A stretch of DNA of 12,880 nucleotides, from the NCBI GenBank assembly GCA_013153895.1, contig JAADDN010000134.1, positions 1 through 12,880 on the forward strand, read 5' to 3'. The notes under the pieces were generated by a model. The model saw only the letters and a program-made list of their open reading frames with translations. It was not told the origin of the DNA and ran no database searches. Source of the DNA: Thermoproteota archaeon (GTDB lineage: Archaea; Thermoproteota; Thermoprotei; Thermoproteales; Thermocladiaceae). Positions 1-7,013 of the stretch are shown one piece after another. The first letter of the stretch is position 1. The number at the start of each line of letters is the position of its first letter. Position numbers and translations under genes: made by a program.

Positions 1-1727
1 GTTATGTCTAGTACTAGTACTGGGTTATATCCATAGTAGACCTCTACGTAGTACTTGCTGAAGGTGAATGTTGGTCCCTTATACGTGTACTTTGCAGTGT
101 ATCCTTCCTCTAGCTTTATGTTGAAGTACTTCTTACCTACTAGTGTGACGTTTGTTGCTGGTCCAGTACTTAGGAATATTCTGCTTCCAGAGCTTGTTAC
201 CTCATACCAGCGGAATGATAACATGTTCTCTAGCTCTGATGGTATTGGTAACCATCCTGTTAGTGTCTCTAGCATTTTCGTGTTTAGCTTGTACTCTGTC
301 TTTGGTACTATCAGGTATACGAATGGCTGTATTACTGGTGTTCCAGTCTTACCTACGACGTATCCGTATAGTCCTGCTCCTACTATTGCTGGTAGCTGGC
401 CTGGTGATACCTTTAGTGGGTATGATGGTAGTCCTATTACGCCGAAGTTCTTTAGTCCACGTGGTATTGTTACTACTTCGAACGTGTCAACATACTCTCC
501 TGCTACTCTAGTCTTGTAGTAGACGTGTAGTATGTAGTATAGTGAGCCAAATGGCTCCTGAGTCTTGACTACTAGTGGCATGTATGGCTCATATCCGCTT
601 GGTGCTACTGGAATCTTCTCGACAGTCATTCCCTTATATAGTGGTGTTATGTAGTAGATTGGTCCAAATACGCAGCTGTAGCCTAGTGGCTCTAGTAGTG
701 TTGATAGTGTTGAGTTGTATGTTGACTCGTATATTACTGTCTTAGCTCCAGATGGTAGTACCATTGTGAGGTTTATCTTGAAGTACTCACAGTCCTGCTT
801 TCCATTTACTGCAACTATGAATGACTGTATGTATGGTAACCATAGTGCATACATGTCCCAGGTCTTGAAGTACTCTGCTCCATATGTGAAGAAGTTGTAG
901 CTGAATACTACCTTTCCATTGTAGTATATTGCTACCTTCTCTGCTCCCATGAATGTTGATGTATATGGCTCATCTGGCGCGTATAGTTTCTTCTTCATTA
1001 TTGTTACTTCTACTGCATATTTCGCATTTGTTGCATGTACTAGTGGTTTACCATTTATGTAGACGTTAGCTATTATGTTGTTCGTGTCTAGCGCCTTTAG
1101 CATGTTGTAGTAGGTTACGCTGTTTATTACTGGTATTCCGACCTTTCCTGTTCCTACCTTAGTTAACATTCTCAGTAACATTGATAGTGGCATTGGGAAT
1201 GCTGTTGTGAAGTTAGCAGCTACCCACCACTTGCCCCATGCCTTTACTAGTATGACTAGCTTCCAGTATGCTATCAGGTTTGCATAGGATAGTGGTATCT
1301 TTATTCTGAATGTTAGTCCTCCAGTCCTGTTAGTCTTAGCTATTGCTGTTATGTTTATAGTGCCGTGATATAGTGCTGTCTTGTTTGTTGGTGTTATGTA
1401 GTATATTGTTGATGCATTAGCTATTATTAGCTCGAACTCTCTGTACCTAGTGAAGTAGTATGGTGGTACTGTCTGTAAGTATACTAGATTATAGATCTCT
1501 GCTGCCTGCTTAGACATTGATGCAAATCTATCAAATAGTATGTATATTGGTGACGTAGTCTGATTTATTCTTGCATCAGTTAGGTATAGGCTTATGTTGT
1601 ATTTTAGTACTAGGTTACTCGTTGCTTGTGCATGTACTATTGCTGCTGCTGTGAGTCCTATTACTGCTACGAGCGTGATTATTGTTAGTAGTGTTGTGAG
1701 TCTGTTTAGGGTGTTACTTTTGGGCAT
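1..1727 (-). CDS. Large secreted surface protein, S-layer-like (N-terminal part, cut by window edge)
   Basis: Reading the reverse strand from the ATG at 1727-1725 gives 575 codons without a stop, running off the left edge, so the C-terminus is missing. Residues 1-34 look like a signal peptide: basic MPKSNTLNR, a hydrophobic core (LLTIITLVAVIGL), then a small-residue cleavage region ending in VHA before QATS. The rest is rich in Tyr, Thr, Ala, Val and Ile, suggesting beta-sandwich surface domains. At least ten N-glycosylation sequons are visible (for example NIS, NQT, NAS, NKT, NIT, NRT, NFT, NLT, NST, NVT) and only two cysteines. Codon choice is strongly restricted (Ile almost always ATA, Phe TTC, Asn AAC, Tyr TAC), as expected for a highly expressed gene. 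I infer an S-layer or other abundant cell-envelope glycoprotein. I recognise no specific family, and a secreted peptidase or binding protein is not excluded. Confidence 0.8.
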   Translation of the reverse strand, partial: MPKSNTLNRLTTLLTIITLVAVIGLTAAAIVHAQATSNLVLKYNISLYLTDARINQTTSPIYILFDRFASMSKQAAEIYNLVYLQTVPPYYFTRYREFELIIANASTIYYITPTNKTALYHGTINITAIAKTNRTGGLTFRIKIPLSYANLIAYWKLVILVKAWGKWWVAANFTTAFPMPLSMLLRMLTKVGTGKVGIPVINSVTYYNMLKALDTNNIIANVYINGKPLVHATNAKYAVEVTIMKKKLYAPDEPYTSTFMGAEKVAIYYNGKVVFSYNFFTYGAEYFKTWDMYALWLPYIQSFIVAVNGKQDCEYFKINLTMVLPSGAKTVIYESTYNSTLSTLLEPLGYSCVFGPIYYITPLYKGMTVEKIPVAPSGYEPYMPLVVKTQEPFGSLYYILHVYYKTRVAGEYVDTFEVVTIPRGLKNFGVIGLPSYPLKVSPGQLPAIVGAGLYGYVVGKTGTPVIQPFVYLIVPKTEYKLNTKMLETLTGWLPIPSELENMLSFRWYEVTSSGSRIFLSTGPATNVTLVGKKYFNIKLEEGYTAKYTYKGPTFTFSKYYVEVYYGYNPVLVLDI

Positions 1728-1753
1728 ATTGCTCGGTAAGGGTTTTGCCTCAG

Positions 1754-1766
1754 TTTCTTTTTAAGG
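1754..1766 (-). promoter_or_regulatory. TATA box of the surface-protein gene
   Basis: On the minus strand the element reads CCTTAAAAAGAAA. Its centre is about 33 bases upstream of the ATG at 1727, which predicts a transcript with a leader of only a few bases. Confidence 0.55.
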
Positions 1767-1783
1767 TATACGCGTGGTTTATC

Positions 1784-1823
1784 GTGAACTGTATGGTGAA
1801 CTATATGGTGAACAATTGTGAAC
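1784..1823. repeat. Four direct GTGAAC repeats between divergent promoters
   Basis: GTGAAC occurs at 1784-1789, 1796-1801, 1808-1813 and 1818-1823, with periods of 12, 12 and 10 bases. The first two 12-base units differ by one base. The array lies between the minus-strand TATA (1754-1766) and the plus-strand TATA (1839-1850), where an operator or activator site would be expected. Function is inferred from position and periodicity only. Confidence 0.6.
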
Positions 1824-1838
1824 TTCATGTGGAAACTA

Positions 1839-1850
1839 ATTTTTATATTT
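1839..1850 (+). promoter_or_regulatory. TATA box of the DJ-1-like/egsA unit
   Basis: The sequence ATTTTTATATTT is centred about 30 bases upstream of the ATG at 1875, so transcription should begin at about 1870-1874 and give an essentially leaderless mRNA. This fixes the start at 1875, because the in-frame GTG at 1818 lies upstream of the promoter. Confidence 0.65.
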
Positions 1851-1874
1851 AGGCTCTGTTCGTGGTCTAGATGT

Positions 1875-2423
1875 ATGAAGTGTCTAGTGCTAGTGTTAGA
1901 CACGTCCTGGAAGGGAGAGTATCCAGCAATGGTGCAAGCACTGAAGGAGTCTGGATATGAGGTGGATACTGGAATACTTGCTCCTGATGCTACAGCTAAC
2001 TATAAGTACGAGTTCGTGTATGCTGGCCCAGAGATGGAGAATGTAGTACAGAACTATGATGCTGTAGCTGTAGTTGGAGGATACAGGATGTACTACATAG
2101 TATGTGGAAAGAAGTTTCCAACACGTAGGTTAGAGGTACCTAGACTAAACGTTCAAGCTCTAGAGGTAGCTCTGAAGACTGCAATGAGCTCAAATAAGCT
2201 AATCATAGCTCCTCTAGCAGTTCCAGCTTACTTAGCTAAGCTAGGTCTAATACGTGGTAGAAAAGCAACAGTCTACCCAACGACTGATCTCATAAGGATG
2301 CTTATTGAGAATGGTGTAGAGTTCGTTAATGAGGACATCGTCAGAGATGGTAATCTGATAACTATGAAGAAGATGAACGTTGAAGAGCTTAAGAAGAAGT
2401 TGTCATCTACATCAAGTGAGTAG
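1875..2423 (+). CDS. DJ-1/PfpI-fold protein lacking the catalytic cysteine
   Basis: A 182-residue protein whose length and order of elements fit the DJ-1/PfpI superfamily (class I glutamine amidotransferase-like fold). It has an N-terminal beta strand (KCLVLVLD), a YDAVAVVGG segment near residues 61-69 in the position of the family's PGG turn, and an IIAPLAVPAYLAKLGLIRGR block near 110-129. In active members that block reads roughly A-x-C-H-G-P-x-x-L-A-x-x-G-L-L-x-G-R. Here Cys-His is replaced by Leu114-Ala115 while the flanking Pro117, Leu120 and GR remain, so the protein is probably not a cysteine peptidase or deglycase. The ATG at 1875 is chosen because the TATA box lies between it and the upstream GTG. 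It is followed after two bases by egsA, so the two are probably co-transcribed. Its role is unknown; a binding or regulatory function is my inference. Confidence 0.75.
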   Translation: MKCLVLVLDTSWKGEYPAMVQALKESGYEVDTGILAPDATANYKYEFVYAGPEMENVVQNYDAVAVVGGYRMYYIVCGKKFPTRRLEVPRLNVQALEVALKTAMSSNKLIIAPLAVPAYLAKLGLIRGRKATVYPTTDLIRMLIENGVEFVNEDIVRDGNLITMKKMNVEELKKKLSSTSSE

Positions 2424-2425
2424 TC

Positions 2426-3496
2426 GTGATTAAAGGACTAGAGATATTTGAGGTACCTAGCAAGGTCTTTTTCGGTCCAGGAGCACTCTCCAACGTCACA
2501 CATATACTCAACATATGTTCCTGCAAGAGGATACTCTTCTTAACAGGTAGAACACATAGTAGAAAGTTTGCTGAGAGTGTTCTAGAGAGTATTGATAAGG
2601 ATTATGATCTAGAGATCGTTGATTATGGAGATGTTACAGATGTGTTAAACCTATATCAGAAATATTTAGAGAAGAAGATAGATGTTGTAGTTGGGATAGG
2701 TGGTGGAAAAGTAATAGATGTTGCTAAAGCACTTGCATACATATTAGACGTACCTGTAGTATCTGTTCCAACGACCGCTAGCCATGATGGAATATCCTCA
2801 CCATACGTAGCATACCTACTACAGCTAGATCTACGTCAGAAGCTTGGTCTAACGAAGATATATAAGGTTCCTAAGGCCATACTAGCAGACACTAGTGTAA
2901 TAAAGTCAGCACCTAGAAGATACCTCCTAGCTGGTATAGGTGAGATACTTGGCAAGATTGTTGCTGTGAGAGATTGGGAGCTAGCTGCAAGAGTGAAGGG
3001 GGAGGAGTTTAGTGAGTTTGCTGCTAAACTATCATTATCTAGTTATGAGATAGTGATGAGAAACATAGAGAAATTGAAGATACATAATGAGGAGTCTGTT
3101 AGACTAGTAGTGAAGGCATTAATAGGATGTGGAGTAGCTATGGCAATAGCAGGATCATCAAGACCATGCAGCGGTTCCGAACACATGTTCTGTCACGCAC
3201 TAGACCTATTAGCTAGAGAGCAAGGTTTTAAGCCACCTCTCCATGGTGAGGTTGTTGCTCTAGGTGCATTAATGATGGCTTACCTACATGGTCTAAACTG
3301 GAGAAAACTTAAGAAAGTCATGAAGACTCTAGGTCTACCAACGACAGCTAAGGAGCTTGGTCTTGATAGAGAGATCATTGTTGAGGCTCTTCTACTAGCT
3401 CATAAGATAAGACCTGACAGATACACTATCCTTGGCTCAGATGGACTTACGAGGAAGGCTGCTGAGAACCTCATAGATGTTCTAGGTATTGCATAG
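2426..3496 (+). CDS. egsA: sn-glycerol-1-phosphate dehydrogenase (NAD(P)+)
   Basis: This enzyme reduces dihydroxyacetone phosphate to sn-glycerol 1-phosphate, the glycerol backbone of archaeal ether lipids, in the cytoplasm. The 356 residues match the family's usual length. Visible signatures are the nucleotide-binding GIGGGKVIDVAKA near residues 90-102, VPTTASHDGISSP at 114-126, SGSEH at 249-253 and HGEVVALG at 273-280. By comparison with characterised G1P dehydrogenases, Asp121, His253 and His273 should bind the catalytic zinc. The start is a GTG two bases after the stop of the DJ-1-like gene, indicating an operon. The 3' end overlaps the convergent DUF99 gene by 26 bases. The paralogous bacterial AraM and 3-dehydroquinate synthase are less likely given the SHDG and SGSEH motifs. 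Confidence 0.95.
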   Translation: MIKGLEIFEVPSKVFFGPGALSNVTHILNICSCKRILFLTGRTHSRKFAESVLESIDKDYDLEIVDYGDVTDVLNLYQKYLEKKIDVVVGIGGGKVIDVAKALAYILDVPVVSVPTTASHDGISSPYVAYLLQLDLRQKLGLTKIYKVPKAILADTSVIKSAPRRYLLAGIGEILGKIVAVRDWELAARVKGEEFSEFAAKLSLSSYEIVMRNIEKLKIHNEESVRLVVKALIGCGVAMAIAGSSRPCSGSEHMFCHALDLLAREQGFKPPLHGEVVALGALMMAYLHGLNWRKLKKVMKTLGLPTTAKELGLDREIIVEALLLAHKIRPDRYTILGSDGLTRKAAENLIDVLGIA

Positions 3497-4088
3497 TAGA
3501 TCTCCTATGTTCAAGAACTGCAGATGCTACATGCTTAGCTATTCTTATAGGTTCTGGTCTCTTACCGTCTCTGATGAACCTAGAAATTATAGATCTTAGA
3601 AGTCTTGCAGACCTTTCAATTCCAACGACTCTAACATAGATCACGTCACCGCTCCTCAAGATTATTCTTACAGGTTCTGGAAGTTTTCTAAACATCTCAA
3701 GCTTGATCTTAGCTTTATCAGGAGGAAATAACTTAACTATAGCCTTCTCAACATCACCCTCAATATCTTCAAACACTATTGATAAGATCGGGATCTTAGT
3801 CTCCTCATATATTCTATATAGGTCAAGTATGTTATACCAAGACAATATACAACCATCAATCATCATGATATGGATGTCTGACCTGTTTAACCTTCTAAAT
3901 ATCCTGACTATAGTGTCTGTAGCATCATCACCACCAACAGTAGCTTCATCAATAATTACTCTCTCTAGTAAACCATCACTTCTATACACTACGCCGCAGA
4001 AAATTGATCTAGGTAGCTCTAAAATAAAGCTCTCAGCTATCCCAAGAGCTCTCACAGCCTTCTTACCTAGCAGTGACGTGATCTTCAT
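3471..4088 (-). CDS. DUF99 family protein (UPF0215)
   Basis: A 205-residue protein with the conserved DUF99 pattern: LGIAES at 15-20, an EATVGGDDATD block at 48-58, and DGCILSWYNILDLYRI at about 78-93, followed by a T-x-x-P-I/V segment. The family is archaeal and has been linked by fold to the endonuclease V/RNase H-like group. The acidic residues of these motifs could bind metal, but no reaction is established here. The gene converges on egsA and overlaps it by 26 bases. It diverges from the small gene at 4161 with very little space between the two promoters. Confidence 0.88.
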   Translation of the reverse strand: MKITSLLGKKAVRALGIAESFILELPRSIFCGVVYRSDGLLERVIIDEATVGGDDATDTIVRIFRRLNRSDIHIMMIDGCILSWYNILDLYRIYEETKIPILSIVFEDIEGDVEKAIVKLFPPDKAKIKLEMFRKLPEPVRIILRSGDVIYVRVVGIERSARLLRSIISRFIRDGKRPEPIRIAKHVASAVLEHRRSTMQYLEHL

Positions 4089-4113
4089 CTATCTTAGACC
4101 TGTAGTATTAGGT

Positions 4114-4132
4114 ACGTTAAACCTTTAATTTC
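4114..4132. promoter_or_regulatory. Shared AT-rich core of two divergent promoters
   Basis: The segment around ACGTTAAACCTTTAATTTC holds a TATA-like box in each direction. CCTTTAATTTC lies about 35 bases from the plus-strand ATG at 4161, and ATTAAAGGTTT on the minus strand lies about 32 bases from the ATG at 4088. The two boxes overlap, so transcription factor binding in one direction may exclude the other. Confidence 0.45.
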
Positions 4133-4160
4133 AATAATGTACTCATAACTCAGGAAGAAC

Positions 4161-4361
4161 ATGGCGAGGACCGTAGATACTAGATGGCTTGAGAAGGCTA
4201 TTAAATGCATGGAGAAGCTTCTCAAAGATCTTGAGAAAGGTAGGTTCAAGAAGTATGGTTTCAAGAATCCTGAGGAGGCTAAGGCTTTTGCAGAGTATAT
4301 AAGAAGCAAGATTGAGGAGTACAAGAAGATCTTGGAGAGGGTTGTTGCAAGAGCAAAGTGA
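4161..4361 (+). CDS. Small charged helical protein, unknown function
   Basis: A 66-residue protein of unrecognised family. It is dominated by Lys, Arg and Glu with heptad-like leucines and should form two or three alpha helices, with a GRFKKYGFKNPEEAKAF turn near residues 46-... of the middle segment (about 27-43). One cysteine is present (Cys17). Support for a real gene comes from a start codon about 35 bases downstream of a TATA-like box, codon use like its neighbours, and placement as a stand-alone unit between DUF99 and the DsrM-like gene. The opposite-strand reading frame over the same bases has no comparable composition. The helical, basic character could suit nucleic acid or ribosome binding, but that is a guess. 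Confidence 0.7.
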   Translation: MARTVDTRWLEKAIKCMEKLLKDLEKGRFKKYGFKNPEEAKAFAEYIRSKIEEYKKILERVVARAK

Positions 4362-4378
4362 GGATCCACGTATCTCAC
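4359..4378 (+). terminator. Small hairpin at the end of the helical-protein gene
   Basis: GTGAGGAT at 4359-4366 can pair with ATCTCAC at 4372-4378 with one bulged G and a short loop. The stem includes the TGA stop codon. A terminator or 3'-end stabiliser is possible, though no strong T tract follows directly. Confidence 0.3.
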
Positions 4379-4385
4379 AAGCTTA

Positions 4386-4399
4386 TTACTTTAATAAAT
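4386..4399 (+). promoter_or_regulatory. TATA box of the DsrM/DsrK-like unit
   Basis: TACTTTAATAAAT is centred about 33 bases upstream of the ATG at 4426, predicting a nearly leaderless mRNA for the membrane cytochrome gene and the co-transcribed iron-sulfur subunit. Confidence 0.55.
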
Positions 4400-4425
4400 T
4401 CTTGCTCAAGTAACCTATCGAGAAC

Positions 4426-5373
4426 ATGTCTCCCCTAGACGTTGGAATATGCATGGGCTTCATATATGTTGCATTTCTCGTCTGCGTTATAGGTACAGGA
4501 GTCAGACTAATACAGCTACTTAGAACACCACTAAACCTCAGATGGGAGCTGTACCCAGTACCTCACGAGAAGGGTTACCTAGCTGTTAGAGATGAGGTTC
4601 CTCCATTAAGGGGTAGTGGATTCGCACAGTTCTATCATGGTGGTCTTGGAGAGGAGATTAAGGAGACTCTGAAAGAGATGATATTCGTAGTTAGAGTATG
4701 GAAAGGAAAGAGAAAGCTATGGTTCTTCTCGTTTGCTCTTCATGATGGAATGTACCTAGTATTACTCTGGTTTGGTGCACTATTCATTGCTGCTATAACA
4801 CAGCTAGCTGGAATACCTGTAGCACCTTACTCACAGAATCTATGGGGAGCATTTCTAGGATGGGTAGTACTTGGAGCAGGACTGATAGGAGCATTTGCGA
4901 TAGCTATAGCTACAGTAGGATTATTCGTGTTCAGATGGGTAGACTCAGGAATGAGACAGTACGCAACATTTAGAGACTACTTCAACCTAGCATTCCTCTT
5001 CGCAGTAGTCATAACTGCCCTAGTAGCAGTATGTAAGGTAGCTGTCGATGGATTACTAGCAACGCACTTCAATATATTAGAGACAGTCTACTACCTCTAC
5101 GATCACGCATTTAAGTACGCTGTGCTACAGATGGAGGCACTAATAACGTTTAACCCATCATTAATATCTAAACTACAGTTCGTGACCACGCCACTAATGT
5201 TAGCTCATCAGATACTGTTCTGCCTATTCTTAATATATTACCCATTTAGCAAGATGGTTCATGGACCAGCAAAATACGTATCGTACCACTATGTGAACTG
5301 GGAGGACAGACCTTATCAGGAAGGACCACTTCACTACAATTACTGGGGAGTGATAAAGATTAGAGAGAGATAA
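4426..5373 (+). CDS. DsrM/HdrE-like membrane cytochrome b subunit
   Basis: A 315-residue integral membrane protein of the nitrate-reductase-gamma/DsrM/HdrE family, which passes electrons between membrane quinones and a cytoplasmic partner. About five hydrophobic segments are visible, near residues 7-30, 103-128, 140-170, 186-212 and 252-274. The RWELYPVPHE motif at 39-48 is characteristic of the HdrE/DsrM group. His261 and His279 are 18 residues apart, the same spacing as the heme ligands His187 and His205 of E. coli NarI. His106 in the second segment is the likely partner for one of them. A second N-terminal ligand equivalent to the NarI pair is not obvious, so one or two b hemes are possible. 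The DsrK-like gene follows closely, implying a two-subunit complex. Confidence 0.85.
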   Translation: MSPLDVGICMGFIYVAFLVCVIGTGVRLIQLLRTPLNLRWELYPVPHEKGYLAVRDEVPPLRGSGFAQFYHGGLGEEIKETLKEMIFVVRVWKGKRKLWFFSFALHDGMYLVLLWFGALFIAAITQLAGIPVAPYSQNLWGAFLGWVVLGAGLIGAFAIAIATVGLFVFRWVDSGMRQYATFRDYFNLAFLFAVVITALVAVCKVAVDGLLATHFNILETVYYLYDHAFKYAVLQMEALITFNPSLISKLQFVTTPLMLAHQILFCLFLIYYPFSKMVHGPAKYVSYHYVNWEDRPYQEGPLHYNYWGVIKIRER

Positions 5374-5380
5374 GATATAG

Positions 5381-5386
5381 GGTGAT
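5381..5386 (+). promoter_or_regulatory. Shine-Dalgarno GGTGAT that sets the DsrK-like start
   Basis: GGTGAT is complementary to the archaeal 16S 3' end and lies four bases before the ATG at 5391. It favours that ATG over the in-frame GTG at 5382, which is itself inside the ribosome-binding sequence. Confidence 0.6.
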
Positions 5387-5390
5387 AGAG

Positions 5391-6971
5391 ATGGTAGAGG
5401 TTGAAGGTAAGCTTCCGGGAGCAGGAAAGAAGAAGAGACTAGGTATAGGACTCTTCACGGAGGAGGAATATATTAGATATAAGCAGACAGTATCACCAAC
5501 ATTAAGAAACGTAGACCTCTCACTAGATGGATACTCAGCACTTGGATTACCAGAGAACGTTCCACCTGAGAAGGAGAAGGAGTGGGTTGAGAAGTTCCTG
5601 ACAGCGTTAGACAAGCTGCTTGACCCAGAGAAGAACTGGACGTTCTATAGACCATTCAAGCTAGTGTGGGAGTACTGTGCACGTTGTCAGACATGTGCAG
5701 AAGCTTGTCCAGTATATATTGCTAGTGGTAGAAAGGAGATATATAGACCAACATATAGGCTGGAAGTACTACAGAGAATATATAGGAGGTATAGGACCTG
5801 GTACGGCAAGTTTCCACTACTTAGAAAACTAATGAAGGCTGACATAGAGCTTAATGCTAGAGTAATAAAACAGCTCGCAGAGCTATCATACAGATGTACA
5901 CAATGTAGAAGATGTGCACTATACTGTCCACTAGGACTAGATCAGGGACTAGTAGATAGAGAGATCAGGAAGATGCTTAGCCAAGAGCTTAACATACATG
6001 CAAAAGAGCTACATGAGCTAGGTACAGTACAGCAGCTTAATGTTGGTTCATCAACAGGAATGTCACCTAAAGCATTCCTGAAAGTAGTGAAGTTCCTTGA
6101 AGAGATGATAAAAGAGAAGACTGGACTAAACATAAAGATACCAGTAGACGAGAAAGGTGCAGACTACCTACTAATACATAACGCAGGAGAGTACTTATCA
6201 TGGCCTGAGAATCCAGCAGCATTCGCAATACTGTTCGAGCTAGCTGGAGTAAGCTACACACTCTCAAGCGAGCCAGTAGGCTATGACGCAGTTAACTATG
6301 GAGTATGGTATAACGATATTCAGCTATACAAGGTAGCTAAGAGACACTTCGAGATAGCTAGAAAACTAGAAGTTAAGGCATTACTAATAGGAGAATGTGG
6401 TCACGCGTGGAAGGCTATCTTGACAGCTGAGAGAGTGATACCTAAGGAGGAGAGAGTACCATTCACAGACGTTCTAATAGTGATGGATGATATAGTTAGA
6501 AGAAAGAAGCTTAACCTAGACCCTAACAGGAACAACTTCCCAGTAACATTACACGATCCATGTAACAAGGCTAGGAAAGGTGGAATAGTTGAGGAGCCTA
6601 GAAGAATAATAAGGAAAGTAGTACCTGAAGGACAGTTCAGAGAGATGGAGCCACACGGCTTCTACAACTACTGTTGTGGAGGTGGTTCAGGATTCGCAAT
6701 AATGCACCCATACAACTTCGATGAGTGGAAAATGAAGTTCGCAAGCTACTACAAGGTCAAACAGATAATGGACGCATTCAAAGATGTACTACATACAGAT
6801 ACTCCAAAATACGTATGTGCACCATGCAGCAACTGTAAGGGAGAGCTGAGAGACATGATAGCATACTATGGACTATGGGACAAATACAAGATAACTTATG
6901 GTGGACTAGTAGAGCTCGTAGTTAATGCAATAGTAGATATACCACCATTCCTCGAGCTAGAATTCCACTAA
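5391..6971 (+). CDS. DsrK/HdrD-like iron-sulfur (heterodisulfide reductase-type) subunit
   Basis: A 526-residue cytoplasmic-side redox protein. Residue numbers here count from the upstream GTG at 5382; subtract 3 for the chosen ATG. Two ferredoxin-type 4Fe-4S motifs are visible: C99-x2-C102-x2-C105-x3-C109-P and C172-x2-C175-x2-C178-x3-C182-P. The C-terminal CCG domain includes GECGH near 337-341, HDPCNKA with Cys394, YNYCCGGG with Cys431-Cys432, and APCSNC with Cys482 and Cys485. These form the non-cubane 4Fe-4S site of HdrD/DsrK, which reduces or makes disulfides or sulfur-sulfur bonds. With the preceding membrane cytochrome it forms a DsrMK-type module linking the quinone pool to a cytoplasmic thiol or disulfide couple. 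The physiological substrate is not shown by the sequence. No DsrJ, DsrO, DsrP or DsrAB gene is in view. Confidence 0.9.
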   Translation: MVEVEGKLPGAGKKKRLGIGLFTEEEYIRYKQTVSPTLRNVDLSLDGYSALGLPENVPPEKEKEWVEKFLTALDKLLDPEKNWTFYRPFKLVWEYCARCQTCAEACPVYIASGRKEIYRPTYRLEVLQRIYRRYRTWYGKFPLLRKLMKADIELNARVIKQLAELSYRCTQCRRCALYCPLGLDQGLVDREIRKMLSQELNIHAKELHELGTVQQLNVGSSTGMSPKAFLKVVKFLEEMIKEKTGLNIKIPVDEKGADYLLIHNAGEYLSWPENPAAFAILFELAGVSYTLSSEPVGYDAVNYGVWYNDIQLYKVAKRHFEIARKLEVKALLIGECGHAWKAILTAERVIPKEERVPFTDVLIVMDDIVRRKKLNLDPNRNNFPVTLHDPCNKARKGGIVEEPRRIIRKVVPEGQFREMEPHGFYNYCCGGGSGFAIMHPYNFDEWKMKFASYYKVKQIMDAFKDVLHTDTPKYVCAPCSNCKGELRDMIAYYGLWDKYKITYGGLVELVVNAIVDIPPFLELEFH

Positions 6972-6979
6972 ACAAAGAG

Positions 6980-6989
6980 TTATAGCTTC
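6980..6989 (+). promoter_or_regulatory. Possible TATA box of the glycosyltransferase gene
   Basis: TTATAGCTT lies about 30 bases before the ATG at 7014, in the 42-base gap after the DsrK-like gene. Read-through from the upstream unit is an alternative. Confidence 0.35.
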
Positions 6990-7013
6990 TCTCAAAACTT
7001 AAAACTAGAAATA

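Noticed and set aside
55..900. Plus-strand open reading frames over the left end
   Set aside because: They lie opposite a continuous minus-strand frame that has a signal peptide, sequons and biased codons. Their translations are low-complexity shadows.
1818..1874. Upstream GTG start for the DJ-1-like gene
   Set aside because: The 19 added residues contain the TATA box and do not fit the family, whose first strand begins at MKCLVLV.
1706..1903. Minus-strand 65-codon frame across the divergent promoter region
   Set aside because: It arises from the GTGAAC repeats (His/Val-rich translation) and covers both TATA boxes, so it is unlikely to be coding.
4094..4378. Minus-strand 94-codon frame opposite the small helical protein
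   Set aside because: Its Leu/Ser-rich hydrophobic translation is typical of the complement of a Lys/Glu-rich gene, and it crosses the divergent promoter.
5382..5390. GTG at 5382 as the start of the DsrK-like protein
   Set aside because: It is part of the GGTGAT ribosome-binding sequence. The ATG at 5391 has correct spacing, although the GTG cannot be fully excluded.
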